From: Oxalobacteraceae bacterium UBA4003
GTDB taxonomy: Bacteria; Pseudomonadota; Gammaproteobacteria; Burkholderiales; Burkholderiaceae_D
Reading direction: 5' to 3'
NCBI GenBank assembly: GCA_002384815.1
Contig: DGBN01000046.1
Coordinates: 31,040-95,039, forward strand
DNA: 64,000 nt
Shown here: in pieces, positions 22,393-31,113 of the stretch
Position numbering within the stretch: the first letter of the stretch is position 1
How the letters are laid out: each line of letters begins with the position of its first letter
Notes under the pieces: generated by a model
The model's database searches: none
Told to the model about the DNA's origin: nothing
The model's input: only the letters and a program-made list of their open reading frames with translations
Program-made: the position numbers and the translations under genes

Positions 22393-25389
22393 ATGAGCAC
22401 CAAGCCTATCCACTTTGCCACTGCAAATGCAGGTGGGACCAGCCCGCTGGCAAAACGTCTGCAAAAAGAAATGCGCGGAGACGTCCTCTTTGGCAAAGCC
22501 GATCGCGGCCGCTACGCCACCGATGCATCCATCTATCAAATCATACCGCTAGGCGTGGTGGTGCCGCGTGATCAGAACGACTTGCTGCTGTGCCTGGATA
22601 TCGCACGCTCGGAAAAAACGCCTATCCTGGCGCGCGGCGGCGGCACCAGCCAGTGCGGCCAGACCGTGGGTGAAGCACTGATCATCGACAACAGCAAATG
22701 GCTCAACAACGTCATCGAGTTCGATAAGGAAAACCGCACCGTCACGGTAGAACCCGGCATTGTGCTCGATCATCTGAATGCGTGGCTGAAGCCGCACGGC
22801 CTGTGGTTCCCGGTCGACGTTTCCACCGCGGCACAGTGCACGATAGGCGGCATGAGCGGCAATAACTCCTGCGGTTCGCGTTCGATTGAATACGGTAATA
22901 TGGTGCATAACGTGCTGTCCATCGACGCGGTACTGGCCGACGGTACGCAAGGCCGTTTCGAATCCTTCGACAAGATGGCGCAAACGCCGCGCCTGCAAGC
23001 CATCACGCAAGGCTTGAAAACCATCGCCATGCGCGAACGCGACGAGATCATTGAACGCACGCCGAAAGTGCTGCGCCGCGTCGCCGGTTACAACATCGAT
23101 CTGTTCGATTGCCAGAACCCACGCCACTACACCGACGACGGCAGCGCCAACCTGGCCCACATCCTGATCGGCTCCGAAGGCACGCTGGCCTACAGTCGAC
23201 AAATCACGCTGAAGCTGGTGCCGCTGCCAAAACTGAAAGTATTGGGTGTAGTCAGCTTCCCGACTTTCTATCAGGCGATGGATTCTGCACAGCACATCGT
23301 CAAGCTCGCTCCGACTGCAGTCGAACTGGTCGATCGCACAATGATCGACCTGTCGATGAGCAATCCATCGTTCCGCCCCGTGATTCAAAAAGCGCTGGTC
23401 GGCCAACCGGAAGCGATCCTGCTGGTGGAATTTTCCGGTGACGACAAGAATCATTTGATCGAGCGCCTGTCGGCACTGTCAGATTTGATGAGCGACCTGA
23501 ATCTGCCCGGCTCGGTCATCGACATGGTGGATGCCGGCGAACAAAAGTCCCTGTGGGATGTACGCAAGGCGGGCCTCAACATCATGATGAGCATGAAGGG
23601 TGACGGCAAGCCGGTTTCGTTTATCGAAGACTGTGCGGTACCGCTGGAACATCTGGCCGAATACACCAGCCGCTTGACCGATGTATTCCATAAATATCAA
23701 ACCGAGGGCACCTGGTATGCGCACGCCAGCGTCGGCACACTGCACGTCCGTCCAATTCTCGACATGCGTCGCGAAGGCGCTGCCGACATGCGCCAGATCG
23801 CCGAAGAAGCATCGGCACTGGTACGCGAATACAAAGGAGCTTATTCCGGCGAACACGGCGATGGCTTGTGCCGTGGCGAATGGGTGTCCTGGCAGTACGG
23901 CCCAAAAATCAATCAGGCCTTCAGCGAAATCAAGGATTTGTTCGATCCGGAAAACCGCTTCAATCCGGACAAGATCGTGCGACCGCCCAAAATGGATGAG
24001 CGCAGCAACTTCCGCTTTGCCCCCGGCTACCGCGAGCTGCCCTTGCAAACGCAGATGGATTGGTCAGCTTGGGACGTCACCCGCAATCCGGCTACCGGCG
24101 TGGAAACCGCACCCGGCACTGGCGACGATTTGACAGGCGGCTTGGCCAAAGCGGTAGAGATGTGCAACAACAATGGCCACTGCCGCAAGTTCGATGCCGG
24201 CACCATGTGCCCTAGTTACCGCATCACCAAGGATGAGCGTCACGTCACGCGCGGTCGTGCCAACACCCTGCGTCTGGCCTTGTCCGGCCAGTTGGGCGAA
24301 GAGGGGCTGGCCAGTCAGGACGTGAAGGACACGCTGGATCTGTGCGTCTCGTGCAAAGGCTGCAAACGAGATTGCCCCACCGGCGTCGACATGGCCAAGA
24401 TCAAGATAGAAGCGCGTGCCGCGTGGGTGCAGAAGAACGGCAGCACGCTGCGTGAAAAAATGATTGCCTTCATGCCGCGCTATGCACCGTTTGCCAGCAA
24501 GATCGGCGGTTTGCTGGCGCTTGGCAACAACATACCTGTGTTGTCAATCTTGCTGAAAAAAAGTCTGGGCCTGGCAACGCAACGCGATTTTCCACGCTTC
24601 AAATCGTCATTCCTGTCGCATGAGCACAATCCGGTTCAAACCGGTGGCAAGGAAGTGCTGCTATTTGTCGATACCTTCAACAACTATATGGAACCGGAAA
24701 ATGCAGCAGCAGCCAAAGCTGTGCTGGAAGCAGCCGGTTACACCGTGCATTTCAACCTGAAAGCCAACGAACGTCCGCTGTGCTGCGGCCGCACTTACCT
24801 GTCGGCCGGCCTGGTCGTTGAAGCCAAACAGGAAGCGCGTCGCACACTGGATACCTTGAAACCCTTCGTCGAACGCGGCGTTGCCATCGTCGGCCTGGAA
24901 CCATCCTGCCTGCTATCGCTACGTGATGAATTCCTCAGCTATGGCTATGGCGATGAAGCCAGAGCATTGGCAGCGCAAGCCTATCTGTTCGAGGAATTCC
25001 TGGTGCATGAACACAGTGCCGGTCGCCTGCAACTCGACCTCAAGCCATTGTCCAGCAATCAGGCCATGGTGCACGGCCATTGCCATCAAAAGGCATTCGA
25101 CGCCTTCCGGCCGGTACAAACCGTGCTGAAGTGGATACCTCAGTTGCAAGTGTCAGTGATCGAATCGTCCTGTTGCGGCATGGCTGGCAGCTTCGGTTAT
25201 GAAGCCGAGCATTACGAAGCTTCGCAGGCGATGGCGGAACTGTCGCTGTTACCGGCCATACGCAAGGCTGAGAGCGGCACGCTGATCGTCGCCGACGGTA
25301 CCAGTTGCCGCCACCAGATTGCCGATGGCACCGATGAAGAACCTATCCACGTCGCACGTGTCCTGGCTGCAGCATTGCAAGGTGATTGA
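22393..25389 (+). CDS. FAD-linked D-2-hydroxyacid dehydrogenase with Fe-S and CCG domains (YdiJ-like)
   Basis: 998 residues from the ATG at 22393 (AAAAGGA upstream; the frame is open to 22336). Domain order: PCMH-type FAD-binding domain (residues about 50-280; ARGGGTSQCGQTVGEALIID and GGMSGNNSCGSRSIEYGNM), FAD-oxidase C-domain with GEHGDGLCRGEW, a 4Fe-4S region (CVSCKGCKRDCPTGVDM), and two cysteine-rich CCG motifs (RPLCCGRTYLSAG; SSCCGMAGSFGYE). The layout and length match E. coli YdiJ, whose relatives oxidise D-2-hydroxyglutarate or D-lactate. It is the third gene of the aminotransferase operon, so it may oxidise the imported D-hydroxy acid or make glyoxylate from glycolate; the substrate is inference. 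Confidence 0.88.
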   Translation: MSTKPIHFATANAGGTSPLAKRLQKEMRGDVLFGKADRGRYATDASIYQIIPLGVVVPRDQNDLLLCLDIARSEKTPILARGGGTSQCGQTVGEALIIDNSKWLNNVIEFDKENRTVTVEPGIVLDHLNAWLKPHGLWFPVDVSTAAQCTIGGMSGNNSCGSRSIEYGNMVHNVLSIDAVLADGTQGRFESFDKMAQTPRLQAITQGLKTIAMRERDEIIERTPKVLRRVAGYNIDLFDCQNPRHYTDDGSANLAHILIGSEGTLAYSRQITLKLVPLPKLKVLGVVSFPTFYQAMDSAQHIVKLAPTAVELVDRTMIDLSMSNPSFRPVIQKALVGQPEAILLVEFSGDDKNHLIERLSALSDLMSDLNLPGSVIDMVDAGEQKSLWDVRKAGLNIMMSMKGDGKPVSFIEDCAVPLEHLAEYTSRLTDVFHKYQTEGTWYAHASVGTLHVRPILDMRREGAADMRQIAEEASALVREYKGAYSGEHGDGLCRGEWVSWQYGPKINQAFSEIKDLFDPENRFNPDKIVRPPKMDERSNFRFAPGYRELPLQTQMDWSAWDVTRNPATGVETAPGTGDDLTGGLAKAVEMCNNNGHCRKFDAGTMCPSYRITKDERHVTRGRANTLRLALSGQLGEEGLASQDVKDTLDLCVSCKGCKRDCPTGVDMAKIKIEARAAWVQKNGSTLREKMIAFMPRYAPFASKIGGLLALGNNIPVLSILLKKSLGLATQRDFPRFKSSFLSHEHNPVQTGGKEVLLFVDTFNNYMEPENAAAAKAVLEAAGYTVHFNLKANERPLCCGRTYLSAGLVVEAKQEARRTLDTLKPFVERGVAIVGLEPSCLLSLRDEFLSYGYGDEARALAAQAYLFEEFLVHEHSAGRLQLDLKPLSSNQAMVHGHCHQKAFDAFRPVQTVLKWIPQLQVSVIESSCCGMAGSFGYEAEHYEASQAMAELSLLPAIRKAESGTLIVADGTSCRHQIADGTDEEPIHVARVLAAALQGD

Positions 25390-25547
25390 AAAACCATGAT
25401 CGTTAAGGAATGAGCACCGAATCGTGCCCCTTATATAATGCGGGTATGCTGCATCGCAATCACTTGTCGATCTGAAGCGGTACATGCGCGCAATGTCTGA
25501 TTCCATTCAGGATACTATGTGCATCACACACTCATTTCCGTCCGTTC

Positions 25548-26375
25548 ATGACTACTTACGCAATTGGCGACCTGCAGGGTTGCCACACGCAACTGCTGGC
25601 GTTACTGGATAAGATCGATGCAATCGCGCCGCATGCGCAACTGATCTTCGTCGGTGACATTGTCAATCGCGGCCCCAAATCCCTGGCAACACTGCGCCAC
25701 ATATATGGTTTGAAACAACGCGCCCGCATCGTGCTCGGCAATCATGACTTGAATTTGCTGGCAGTCGCCTGCGGTTTGCGCAAACCGCACCATGCGGACA
25801 CGCTAGCCGATATCCTTGCGGCACACGATCGCGAAGAATTACTGAGCTGGCTGCGTCATCAACCACTGGCATTGGAACAGGATGGGTATTTGTGCGTGCA
25901 TGCCGGCATATTGCCGCAATGGAGTATGCAACAAACACTGGCGCTTTCACGCGAAGTGGAAATCGTATTGCAAAGCGAGAGTTGGGTAGCGTTTCTGCAG
26001 CAGATGTATGGCAATCAACCGGCGCGCTGGGACGACAATCTGCAAGGTGCGGATCGCTTGCGCTGCATCGTCAATGCCTTGACTCGCCTGCGCTTTTGCC
26101 TGCCGGATGGCAACATGGATTTTACAACCACCGAAGCTGCTGAAAATGCACCTGCCGGCCTGTTGCCATGGTTCGATTGTCCGGATCGCAAAACCGCCGA
26201 CAGCACCGTCGTATTCGGTCATTGGTCTACGCTAGGCTTGCTGATGCGCCCCAAGCTGCTAGGCCTGGATACCGGCTGTGTGTGGGGCGGCAAGCTGACT
26301 GCAGTCAATCTGCAGGATAGAACCGTGATACAGGTAGCCTGCCCGCAGCATCAGCGGCCAGGCAAAAAAAACTAG
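25548..26375 (+). CDS. apaH: Symmetrical bis(5'-nucleosyl)-tetraphosphatase
   Basis: 275 residues. It hydrolyses Ap4A to two ADP and can remove Np4 caps from RNA. Metallophosphatase motifs are intact: GDLQGCHTQ at residues 7-15, FVGDIVNRGP, LGNHDLNLLA, and the ApaH-specific FGHWSTLGLL and LGLDTGCVWGGKLTAV. Length is normal. Its 3' end overlaps the convergent acyltransferase gene by four bases. It follows the accessory cluster and marks a return to housekeeping genes; the 158 bases upstream contain no clear promoter. Confidence 0.95.
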   Translation: MTTYAIGDLQGCHTQLLALLDKIDAIAPHAQLIFVGDIVNRGPKSLATLRHIYGLKQRARIVLGNHDLNLLAVACGLRKPHHADTLADILAAHDREELLSWLRHQPLALEQDGYLCVHAGILPQWSMQQTLALSREVEIVLQSESWVAFLQQMYGNQPARWDDNLQGADRLRCIVNALTRLRFCLPDGNMDFTTTEAAENAPAGLLPWFDCPDRKTADSTVVFGHWSTLGLLMRPKLLGLDTGCVWGGKLTAVNLQDRTVIQVACPQHQRPGKKN

Positions 26376-27118
26376 GCTGCTTGCACTGCACGTTCAGCAT
26401 AACCGAGTGCGTCTGCAATGGCCCCACGTGCCGCCTGCGACAGCTCTCGTCTGTGCGCACCCGCTGTATCTATTGTCGGTAGCACGATCAATTGTGCCGT
26501 CATTTTGCGCGTCTTCATGATCAGCAGCATGCTATCGACAAAGCTCATATCGCCAATAAAATCTGCCGCTGCATGCAGATTGCCGCGCGCATCCACATAG
26601 CGTAGTGCATACGGTTGCACCGGCACCTGCGCTTCAATCGCAGCTTCAAACAGATTCGGATGAAAAGGCAGCAGACTGCCTTGCGCCACCGTCGTACCCT
26701 CGGGGAAAAATGCAATGCGCTCGCCTGCTTCTATGCTGTTCACCAGACCTTCGTAGACCCGCCTTACCTCTCGCTGCTTGCCGCGTGCAATAAAGATCGT
26801 ACCGCCTTGCGCACACAACCAGCCCAGCACCGGCCATTTGCGAATATCCGCCTTTGCAACAAAGCGGCAGGGTTGCATGGAATTGATGACGAATATATCC
26901 AGCCACGAAACATGATTGGCCACGATCAGCGCACGATGTACCGGCTCTGCACCTGGCAGCAAATCCACCTTGATTTTCAGGATGGACAGCAAGCCTGCCG
27001 CCCATTCTTGACTGAGTCGATCACGGCTTGTCGCAGCGACCCAGGGGAAAATGAAAGCGGCAGTAGCCAGGCCACGCAGCAAATGCAGCATCACGCGCAC
27101 GAACGACACGACTATCAT
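26372..27118 (-). CDS. plsC: 1-acyl-sn-glycerol-3-phosphate acyltransferase
   Basis: 248 residues. It makes phosphatidic acid by acylating lysophosphatidic acid at the inner membrane. The N-terminal membrane segment (VRVMLHLLRGLATAAFIFPW) precedes the catalytic H-x4-D motif in NHVSWLDIFV, the substrate motif FPEGTT, and motif IV-like VQPYALRY. Length fits the family. It is the last gene of the minus-strand series that starts at yqgE, 55 bases after the dihydroorotase-like gene. Confidence 0.92.
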   Translation of the reverse strand: MIVVSFVRVMLHLLRGLATAAFIFPWVAATSRDRLSQEWAAGLLSILKIKVDLLPGAEPVHRALIVANHVSWLDIFVINSMQPCRFVAKADIRKWPVLGWLCAQGGTIFIARGKQREVRRVYEGLVNSIEAGERIAFFPEGTTVAQGSLLPFHPNLFEAAIEAQVPVQPYALRYVDARGNLHAAADFIGDMSFVDSMLLIMKTRKMTAQLIVLPTIDTAGAHRRELSQAARGAIADALGYAERAVQAA

Positions 27119-27173
27119 GCACGCACCTGCGAGCGAAGGAACGGATACATCGGCATCATCAACGAGATGGCGC

Positions 27174-28472
27174 CTAGCGTTGATACGCGATATGGCCTGC
27201 CACGATCGTCGTCTTCACCTGGCCGCTCAATTCATAGCCGAGAAAAGGCGTATGTTTACCCTGACTGGCCAGGGCTTTGGCGGCCACCGTCCAACGCGCT
27301 GCCGGATCAAACAGGCAGATATCGGCCACGCTGCCAAGCGCCAATTGTCCCGACGGCAGACCGACTATGCGGGCAGCATCGGCAGTGATCTTGCCGATCG
27401 CCTGCATCAACGATTGCTGATTCAATTGCCTGTTTTGCGCCGCGCAATCTTCGGCCCATTTCAAGGCCAGCGACAACAGCAATTCCAGGCCGGTAGCGCC
27501 TGGCGATGCCTCACCGAAGGGCAGCAGTTTTTCATCGTCATCGACCGGTGTATGGTCGGAACAGATCGCGTCAATGGTCCCGTCCAGCAGAGCACGGTGT
27601 ATCGCATCTCGATCGCGCTGGCTGCGTAATGGCGGCGTCAGGCGCGCATTTGAATCGAAGAAGCCGATATCGTTTTCGGTCAGATGAATATGATGCGCGC
27701 CTACGTCACAACTGATCGGCAAACCTTCCTGCTTCGCCGCCCGTACCAGTTCCAGCCCTGCAGCAGTCGACATGCGACACAGATGCACGCGCGTACCGGT
27801 GACACGTACCAGTTCCAGTATCGTATGCAAGGCAATCGTTTCGGCCATTACCGGCACACCTGACAAACCCAGGCGCGAGGCAACCGGTCCGCTGTGCGCC
27901 ACACCCTTGCGACCCAGATGCGGATCTTGCGGACGCAACCACACTGTGTAGTCAAATGTTTTCGCATACTGCATCGCGCGCAGCAACACGGTGGTGTCGA
28001 GGATAGGCTGATCGGCTTGAGCAAAACCGATACAGCCGGCATCTGTAAGCTCTGCCATCTCGGTCAGCGCTTCGCCCTTCAAGCCCATCGTCAAGGCACC
28101 GAGCGGATAGACATGCGCCTGATTCAGCGATTTGGCTCTGTACTTGAGCATCTCGACCAGGCCCGGCTCATCCAGCACGGGATCGGTGTCCGGCGGACAG
28201 ATCAGGCTGGTCACGCCGCCCTGTATCGCTGCCTGCATTTCGGATTCCAGTGTGGCCTTGTGTTCGTAACCAGGTTCGCGCAAGCGTGCACTCAGGTCAA
28301 CCAGGCCGGGGGCAACGATCAAGCCGCCAGCATCAATCACCTTGGTAGCGACAAAACCGTCTGGCGCTTGCCCTATGCCGACAATTTTTCCTGCCGCGAT
28401 AAAGACATCCTGTTTTGCATCGACGCCGTTGGCCGGATCGATCAGATGGCCATTCTTGATGTGGATTTTCAT
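27174..28472 (-). CDS. pyrX: Dihydroorotase-like protein lacking catalytic metal ligands (PyrC')
   Basis: 432 residues with type I dihydroorotase architecture, but the metal-binding signature is destroyed. The family D-x-H-x-H reads DLSARLREPG here, with Ser61 and Arg63 in place of the two histidines. The histidine in the family's HCED motif is replaced in WLRPQD, and the CHVS motif reads CRMS. The terminal Asp of SDH-x-P is kept. Such inactive PyrC' subunits are known in Pseudomonas, where they are required for assembly of active aspartate carbamoyltransferase. It directly follows pyrB (3-base gap), the expected arrangement, so a structural role in an ATCase complex is likely. A functional pyrC should exist elsewhere. 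Confidence 0.92.
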   Translation of the reverse strand: MKIHIKNGHLIDPANGVDAKQDVFIAAGKIVGIGQAPDGFVATKVIDAGGLIVAPGLVDLSARLREPGYEHKATLESEMQAAIQGGVTSLICPPDTDPVLDEPGLVEMLKYRAKSLNQAHVYPLGALTMGLKGEALTEMAELTDAGCIGFAQADQPILDTTVLLRAMQYAKTFDYTVWLRPQDPHLGRKGVAHSGPVASRLGLSGVPVMAETIALHTILELVRVTGTRVHLCRMSTAAGLELVRAAKQEGLPISCDVGAHHIHLTENDIGFFDSNARLTPPLRSQRDRDAIHRALLDGTIDAICSDHTPVDDDEKLLPFGEASPGATGLELLLSLALKWAEDCAAQNRQLNQQSLMQAIGKITADAARIVGLPSGQLALGSVADICLFDPAARWTVAAKALASQGKHTPFLGYELSGQVKTTIVAGHIAYQR

Positions 28473-28475
28473 CTT

Positions 28476-29435
28476 TTAATTTCCCGCCAAAATACTCATC
28501 ACTGCCATCCGCACCGCAATGCCAAATGTCACTTGCGGCAGTATCACTGCCTGCTTGCCGTCTGCCACTGCCGATTCGATTTCCACTCCGCGATTCATCG
28601 GACCGGGATGCATGACAATGGCATCCGGTTTGGCCAGCGCCAGGCGTTCAGTCGTCAAACCGTAGCTCTTGAAAAATTCCTGCGCCGAAGGCAACAAGGC
28701 GCCGCTCATGCGCTCGTTCTGCAAGCGCAGCATGATGATGACGTCGACATCTTTCAAGCCCTTGTTGATATCGGTAAAGACACGCACTCCCATTTGCTCC
28801 AGGCCGCTAGGAAGCAAGGTACGTGGGCCAATGGCGCGTACTTCGGGTACGCCCAGCGTGGTCAGCGCATGAATATCGGAACGTGCCACGCGACTGTGCA
28901 GAATATCGCCAACGATGGCGACCGTCAGATTAGTGAAATCCTTTTTATAGTGACGGATCGTGTACATATCCAGCAAACCCTGCGTCGGGTGTGCATGACG
29001 GCCATCCCCTGCATTCACAACGCGGACATGCGATTGCCCGGTATCGCTCAGATGTTTTGCGATCAGATACGGCGCGCCGGATTCGGCATGGCGCACGACA
29101 AACATATCGGCATGCATTGCCGCCAGATTGTCTATCGTATCCAGCAGCGATTCGCCCTTGCTGGAACTTGATGCCTGGATATTCAGGTTGATCACATCGG
29201 CGGATAAACGCTTGGATGCAATTTCAAATGTAGTGCGCGTGCGCGTCGAATTCTCAAAGAACAGATTGAAAACACTTTTGCCACGCATCAGCGGCACTTT
29301 TTTTACTTCACGATCACCGATGCTGACAAACGACGATGCCGTATCGAGGATGTGAATGATGTTGGACTTGGGCAGCCCCTCTATCGTGAGCAAATGTTGC
29401 AACTCACCGTTTTTATTCAGTTGCGGATTAAGCAT
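28476..29435 (-). CDS. pyrB: Aspartate carbamoyltransferase catalytic subunit
   Basis: 319 residues. It catalyses the committed step of pyrimidine synthesis, carbamoyl phosphate plus aspartate to carbamoyl-aspartate. The carbamoyl-phosphate loop NLFFENSTRTRTTFEIA (about residues 54-70), the catalytic VVRHAESGAPY, and the aspartate-binding region PDAIVMHPGPMNRGVEI are intact. It overlaps pyrR by eight bases upstream and abuts pyrC' downstream. This is the Pseudomonas-type pyrB-pyrC' pair; no pyrI regulatory subunit is present, as expected for this class. Confidence 0.97.
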   Translation of the reverse strand: MLNPQLNKNGELQHLLTIEGLPKSNIIHILDTASSFVSIGDREVKKVPLMRGKSVFNLFFENSTRTRTTFEIASKRLSADVINLNIQASSSSKGESLLDTIDNLAAMHADMFVVRHAESGAPYLIAKHLSDTGQSHVRVVNAGDGRHAHPTQGLLDMYTIRHYKKDFTNLTVAIVGDILHSRVARSDIHALTTLGVPEVRAIGPRTLLPSGLEQMGVRVFTDINKGLKDVDVIIMLRLQNERMSGALLPSAQEFFKSYGLTTERLALAKPDAIVMHPGPMNRGVEIESAVADGKQAVILPQVTFGIAVRMAVMSILAGN

Positions 29436-29940
29436 GATCCACCGTCAGGGAAAAGCGGCCATCGTCGGCCCGTTGAAGTACCAGCGATTGCTGGTCTGGA
29501 ATGGAAATAGTTTTGGCTACGAAGTCAGCGGCAATCGGTAATTCGCGACCGCCGCGATCAGCCAATGCTGCCAGCATGATGCGCGCCGGGCGGCCATAGT
29601 CGAACAGTTCATTGATCGCTGCGCGTGTGGTGCGTCCGGTGTACAACACGTCATCCACCAGCAGAATGGTCGCACCATCGACATCGAACGGAATTTGCGT
29701 CGGCCTGACATCAGGTCGCAAACCTTTTTCCGCAAAATCATCGCGATAAAAAGAAACGTCGATGAAGCCCAGACGCTCAGTCAGTTGCAACTCGGTCGCC
29801 AGACGTTCTGCCAGCCATGCACCACCGGAATAAATACCGACGATTGCGACATTCTCGGCTTTTTCCAGAGCGGTTTTTACTTGTTGCGCCAGCACTTGAT
29901 ACAAGGCTTCGGCGTTTAGTTCAGGATTCGGTATGGTCAT
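29428..29940 (-). CDS. pyrR: PyrR bifunctional regulator/uracil phosphoribosyltransferase
   Basis: 170 residues from the ATG at 29940 (MTIPNPELNAEALYQ); an in-frame ATG 13 codons upstream lies deeper in ruvX and is less likely. The phosphoribosyltransferase fold shows the PRPP loop ILLVDDVLYTGRTTRAA and the N-terminal GIYSGGAWLAERLA. PyrR either controls pyr attenuation by binding mRNA or acts as uracil phosphoribosyltransferase. It is coupled to neighbours by overlaps of 20 bases with ruvX and eight with pyrB. I saw no clear PyrR-binding loop or attenuator in the short junctions, so an RNA-binding role is unproven here. Confidence 0.92.
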   Translation of the reverse strand: MTIPNPELNAEALYQVLAQQVKTALEKAENVAIVGIYSGGAWLAERLATELQLTERLGFIDVSFYRDDFAEKGLRPDVRPTQIPFDVDGATILLVDDVLYTGRTTRAAINELFDYGRPARIMLAALADRGGRELPIAADFVAKTISIPDQQSLVLQRADDGRFSLTVDHA

Positions 29941-30310
29941 CGAAGTATTGTTGCAAGATGATTGCAGCGGCCTGATCATCGATCAGATCGCCGCGTTGAT
30001 GAGAAATCACTGCGGATGAATAACGCTCATCCACCAGCACCGTTGCCACGTCAAAACGTCCATGCAATTGATTCGCGAAGCGGCGACAGCGAACCGTCAT
30101 TTCATGCTCTGCGCCATCCGGGTGGCACGGTAGGCCGACGATGCACAAGGCGGGCTGCCATTGCGTGACCAGCTCGGCAATCGCCGCAAACTTTGCGTCG
30201 TTGGTCGCCGCGCTGATGATCGTCAGCGGTTGCGCCTGCTTCAATAAGGTATTGCCCACTGCGACGCCGATGCGCTTCAAACCGAAATCGAAACCCAGCA
30301 CGGTTTCCAC
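29921..30310 (-). CDS. ruvX: YqgF/RuvX-type putative Holliday junction resolvase
   Basis: 129 residues, RNase H-like fold. The first catalytic aspartate lies in VLGFDFGLKRIGVAVG; the second acidic cluster appears as VLVDERYSSA and the last as DQAAAIILQQYFD. The family acts in 16S rRNA 5'-end maturation (pre-16S nuclease) and has been proposed as a resolvase. The pair yqgE-ruvX followed by pyrR-pyrB is a widespread beta/gammaproteobacterial order. It overlaps pyrR by 20 bases. Confidence 0.93.
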   Translation of the reverse strand: METVLGFDFGLKRIGVAVGNTLLKQAQPLTIISAATNDAKFAAIAELVTQWQPALCIVGLPCHPDGAEHEMTVRCRRFANQLHGRFDVATVLVDERYSSAVISHQRGDLIDDQAAAIILQQYFDDHTES

Positions 30311-30331
30311 TAGGATGCAGTTCCATCGTTA

Positions 30332-31009
30332 TCACGCATGGCCGGCCTCACCGCTCAACATCATCGGATCAATGCCGAGCAATTTGAGCGCCGCAACGAA
30401 ACGCTGTTCCAGCGGCAGATCGAACATGATGTCCGGGTCGGCACGCACTGTCAGCCAGCCGTTGCGAACAATTTCATCTTCCAGTTGACCCGCGCTCCAG
30501 CCGGAACAACCGAGGCTGACCAGCATGCGCTGCGGTCCGGCACCCATGGCAACCGCTTCGAGTATGTCTTTGGATGTCGTCAGTGCAATGTCACCGGCAA
30601 CCGGCATCGTCGACGAAAAATCCCCGCGTGGCGCATGCAGCACAAAACCACGATCTGCTTGCACCGGACCGCCGTACATCACCGGTGTTTTTTCCAGCGG
30701 CAGCAGATCCGGTGCGATTTCCAGCTTCAGATCGATACGGCTGAGCAAAACACTCACTGTCATGTCGGTCGGCTTGTTGATAATCACACCCAGGGCACCA
30801 TTCGCATTATGTTCGCACAGATACACGACCGTGCCGCCGAAAACCGGGTCCTGCATGGAAGGCATCGCGATCAGGAAATGATCGGCCAGATTCAGCTCAT
30901 TGGCCGAGGCTGTATCAGGGGATTCATCAGGAGTTGCAGAAAAATCGAGGGATTCCCAGGGTGAACCGGGCTCGCTAGGGGATTTGCTGGACTTACGTTG
31001 CTTCGACAT
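30332..31009 (-). CDS. yqgE: YqgE/AlgH family protein
   Basis: About 225 residues from the ATG at 31009; an ATG nine codons upstream is possible. The conserved YqgE core begins NELNLADHFLIAMPSMQDP and includes GGTVVYLCEHNANGALGVII, MYGGPVQADRGFVLH and the C-terminal LGCSGWSAGQLEDEI. The first 45 residues form a Ser/Pro-rich extension that is probably disordered. The family's role is unknown; in Pseudomonas AlgH influences alginate production. It heads the minus-strand series yqgE-ruvX-pyrR-pyrB-pyrC'-plsC. Confidence 0.93.
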   Translation of the reverse strand: MSKQRKSSKSPSEPGSPWESLDFSATPDESPDTASANELNLADHFLIAMPSMQDPVFGGTVVYLCEHNANGALGVIINKPTDMTVSVLLSRIDLKLEIAPDLLPLEKTPVMYGGPVQADRGFVLHAPRGDFSSTMPVAGDIALTTSKDILEAVAMGAGPQRMLVSLGCSGWSAGQLEDEIVRNGWLTVRADPDIMFDLPLEQRFVAALKLLGIDPMMLSGEAGHA

Positions 31010-31113
31010 AGTCGTTATTTTAGCAGTTCTGGACAAATTTTCTGCTCCAAACCGTGCATAGCATGGTTTTTCCTGAATTCTTTATTCCTCCCGTTTTGCC
31101 GGATATTTGCTTC

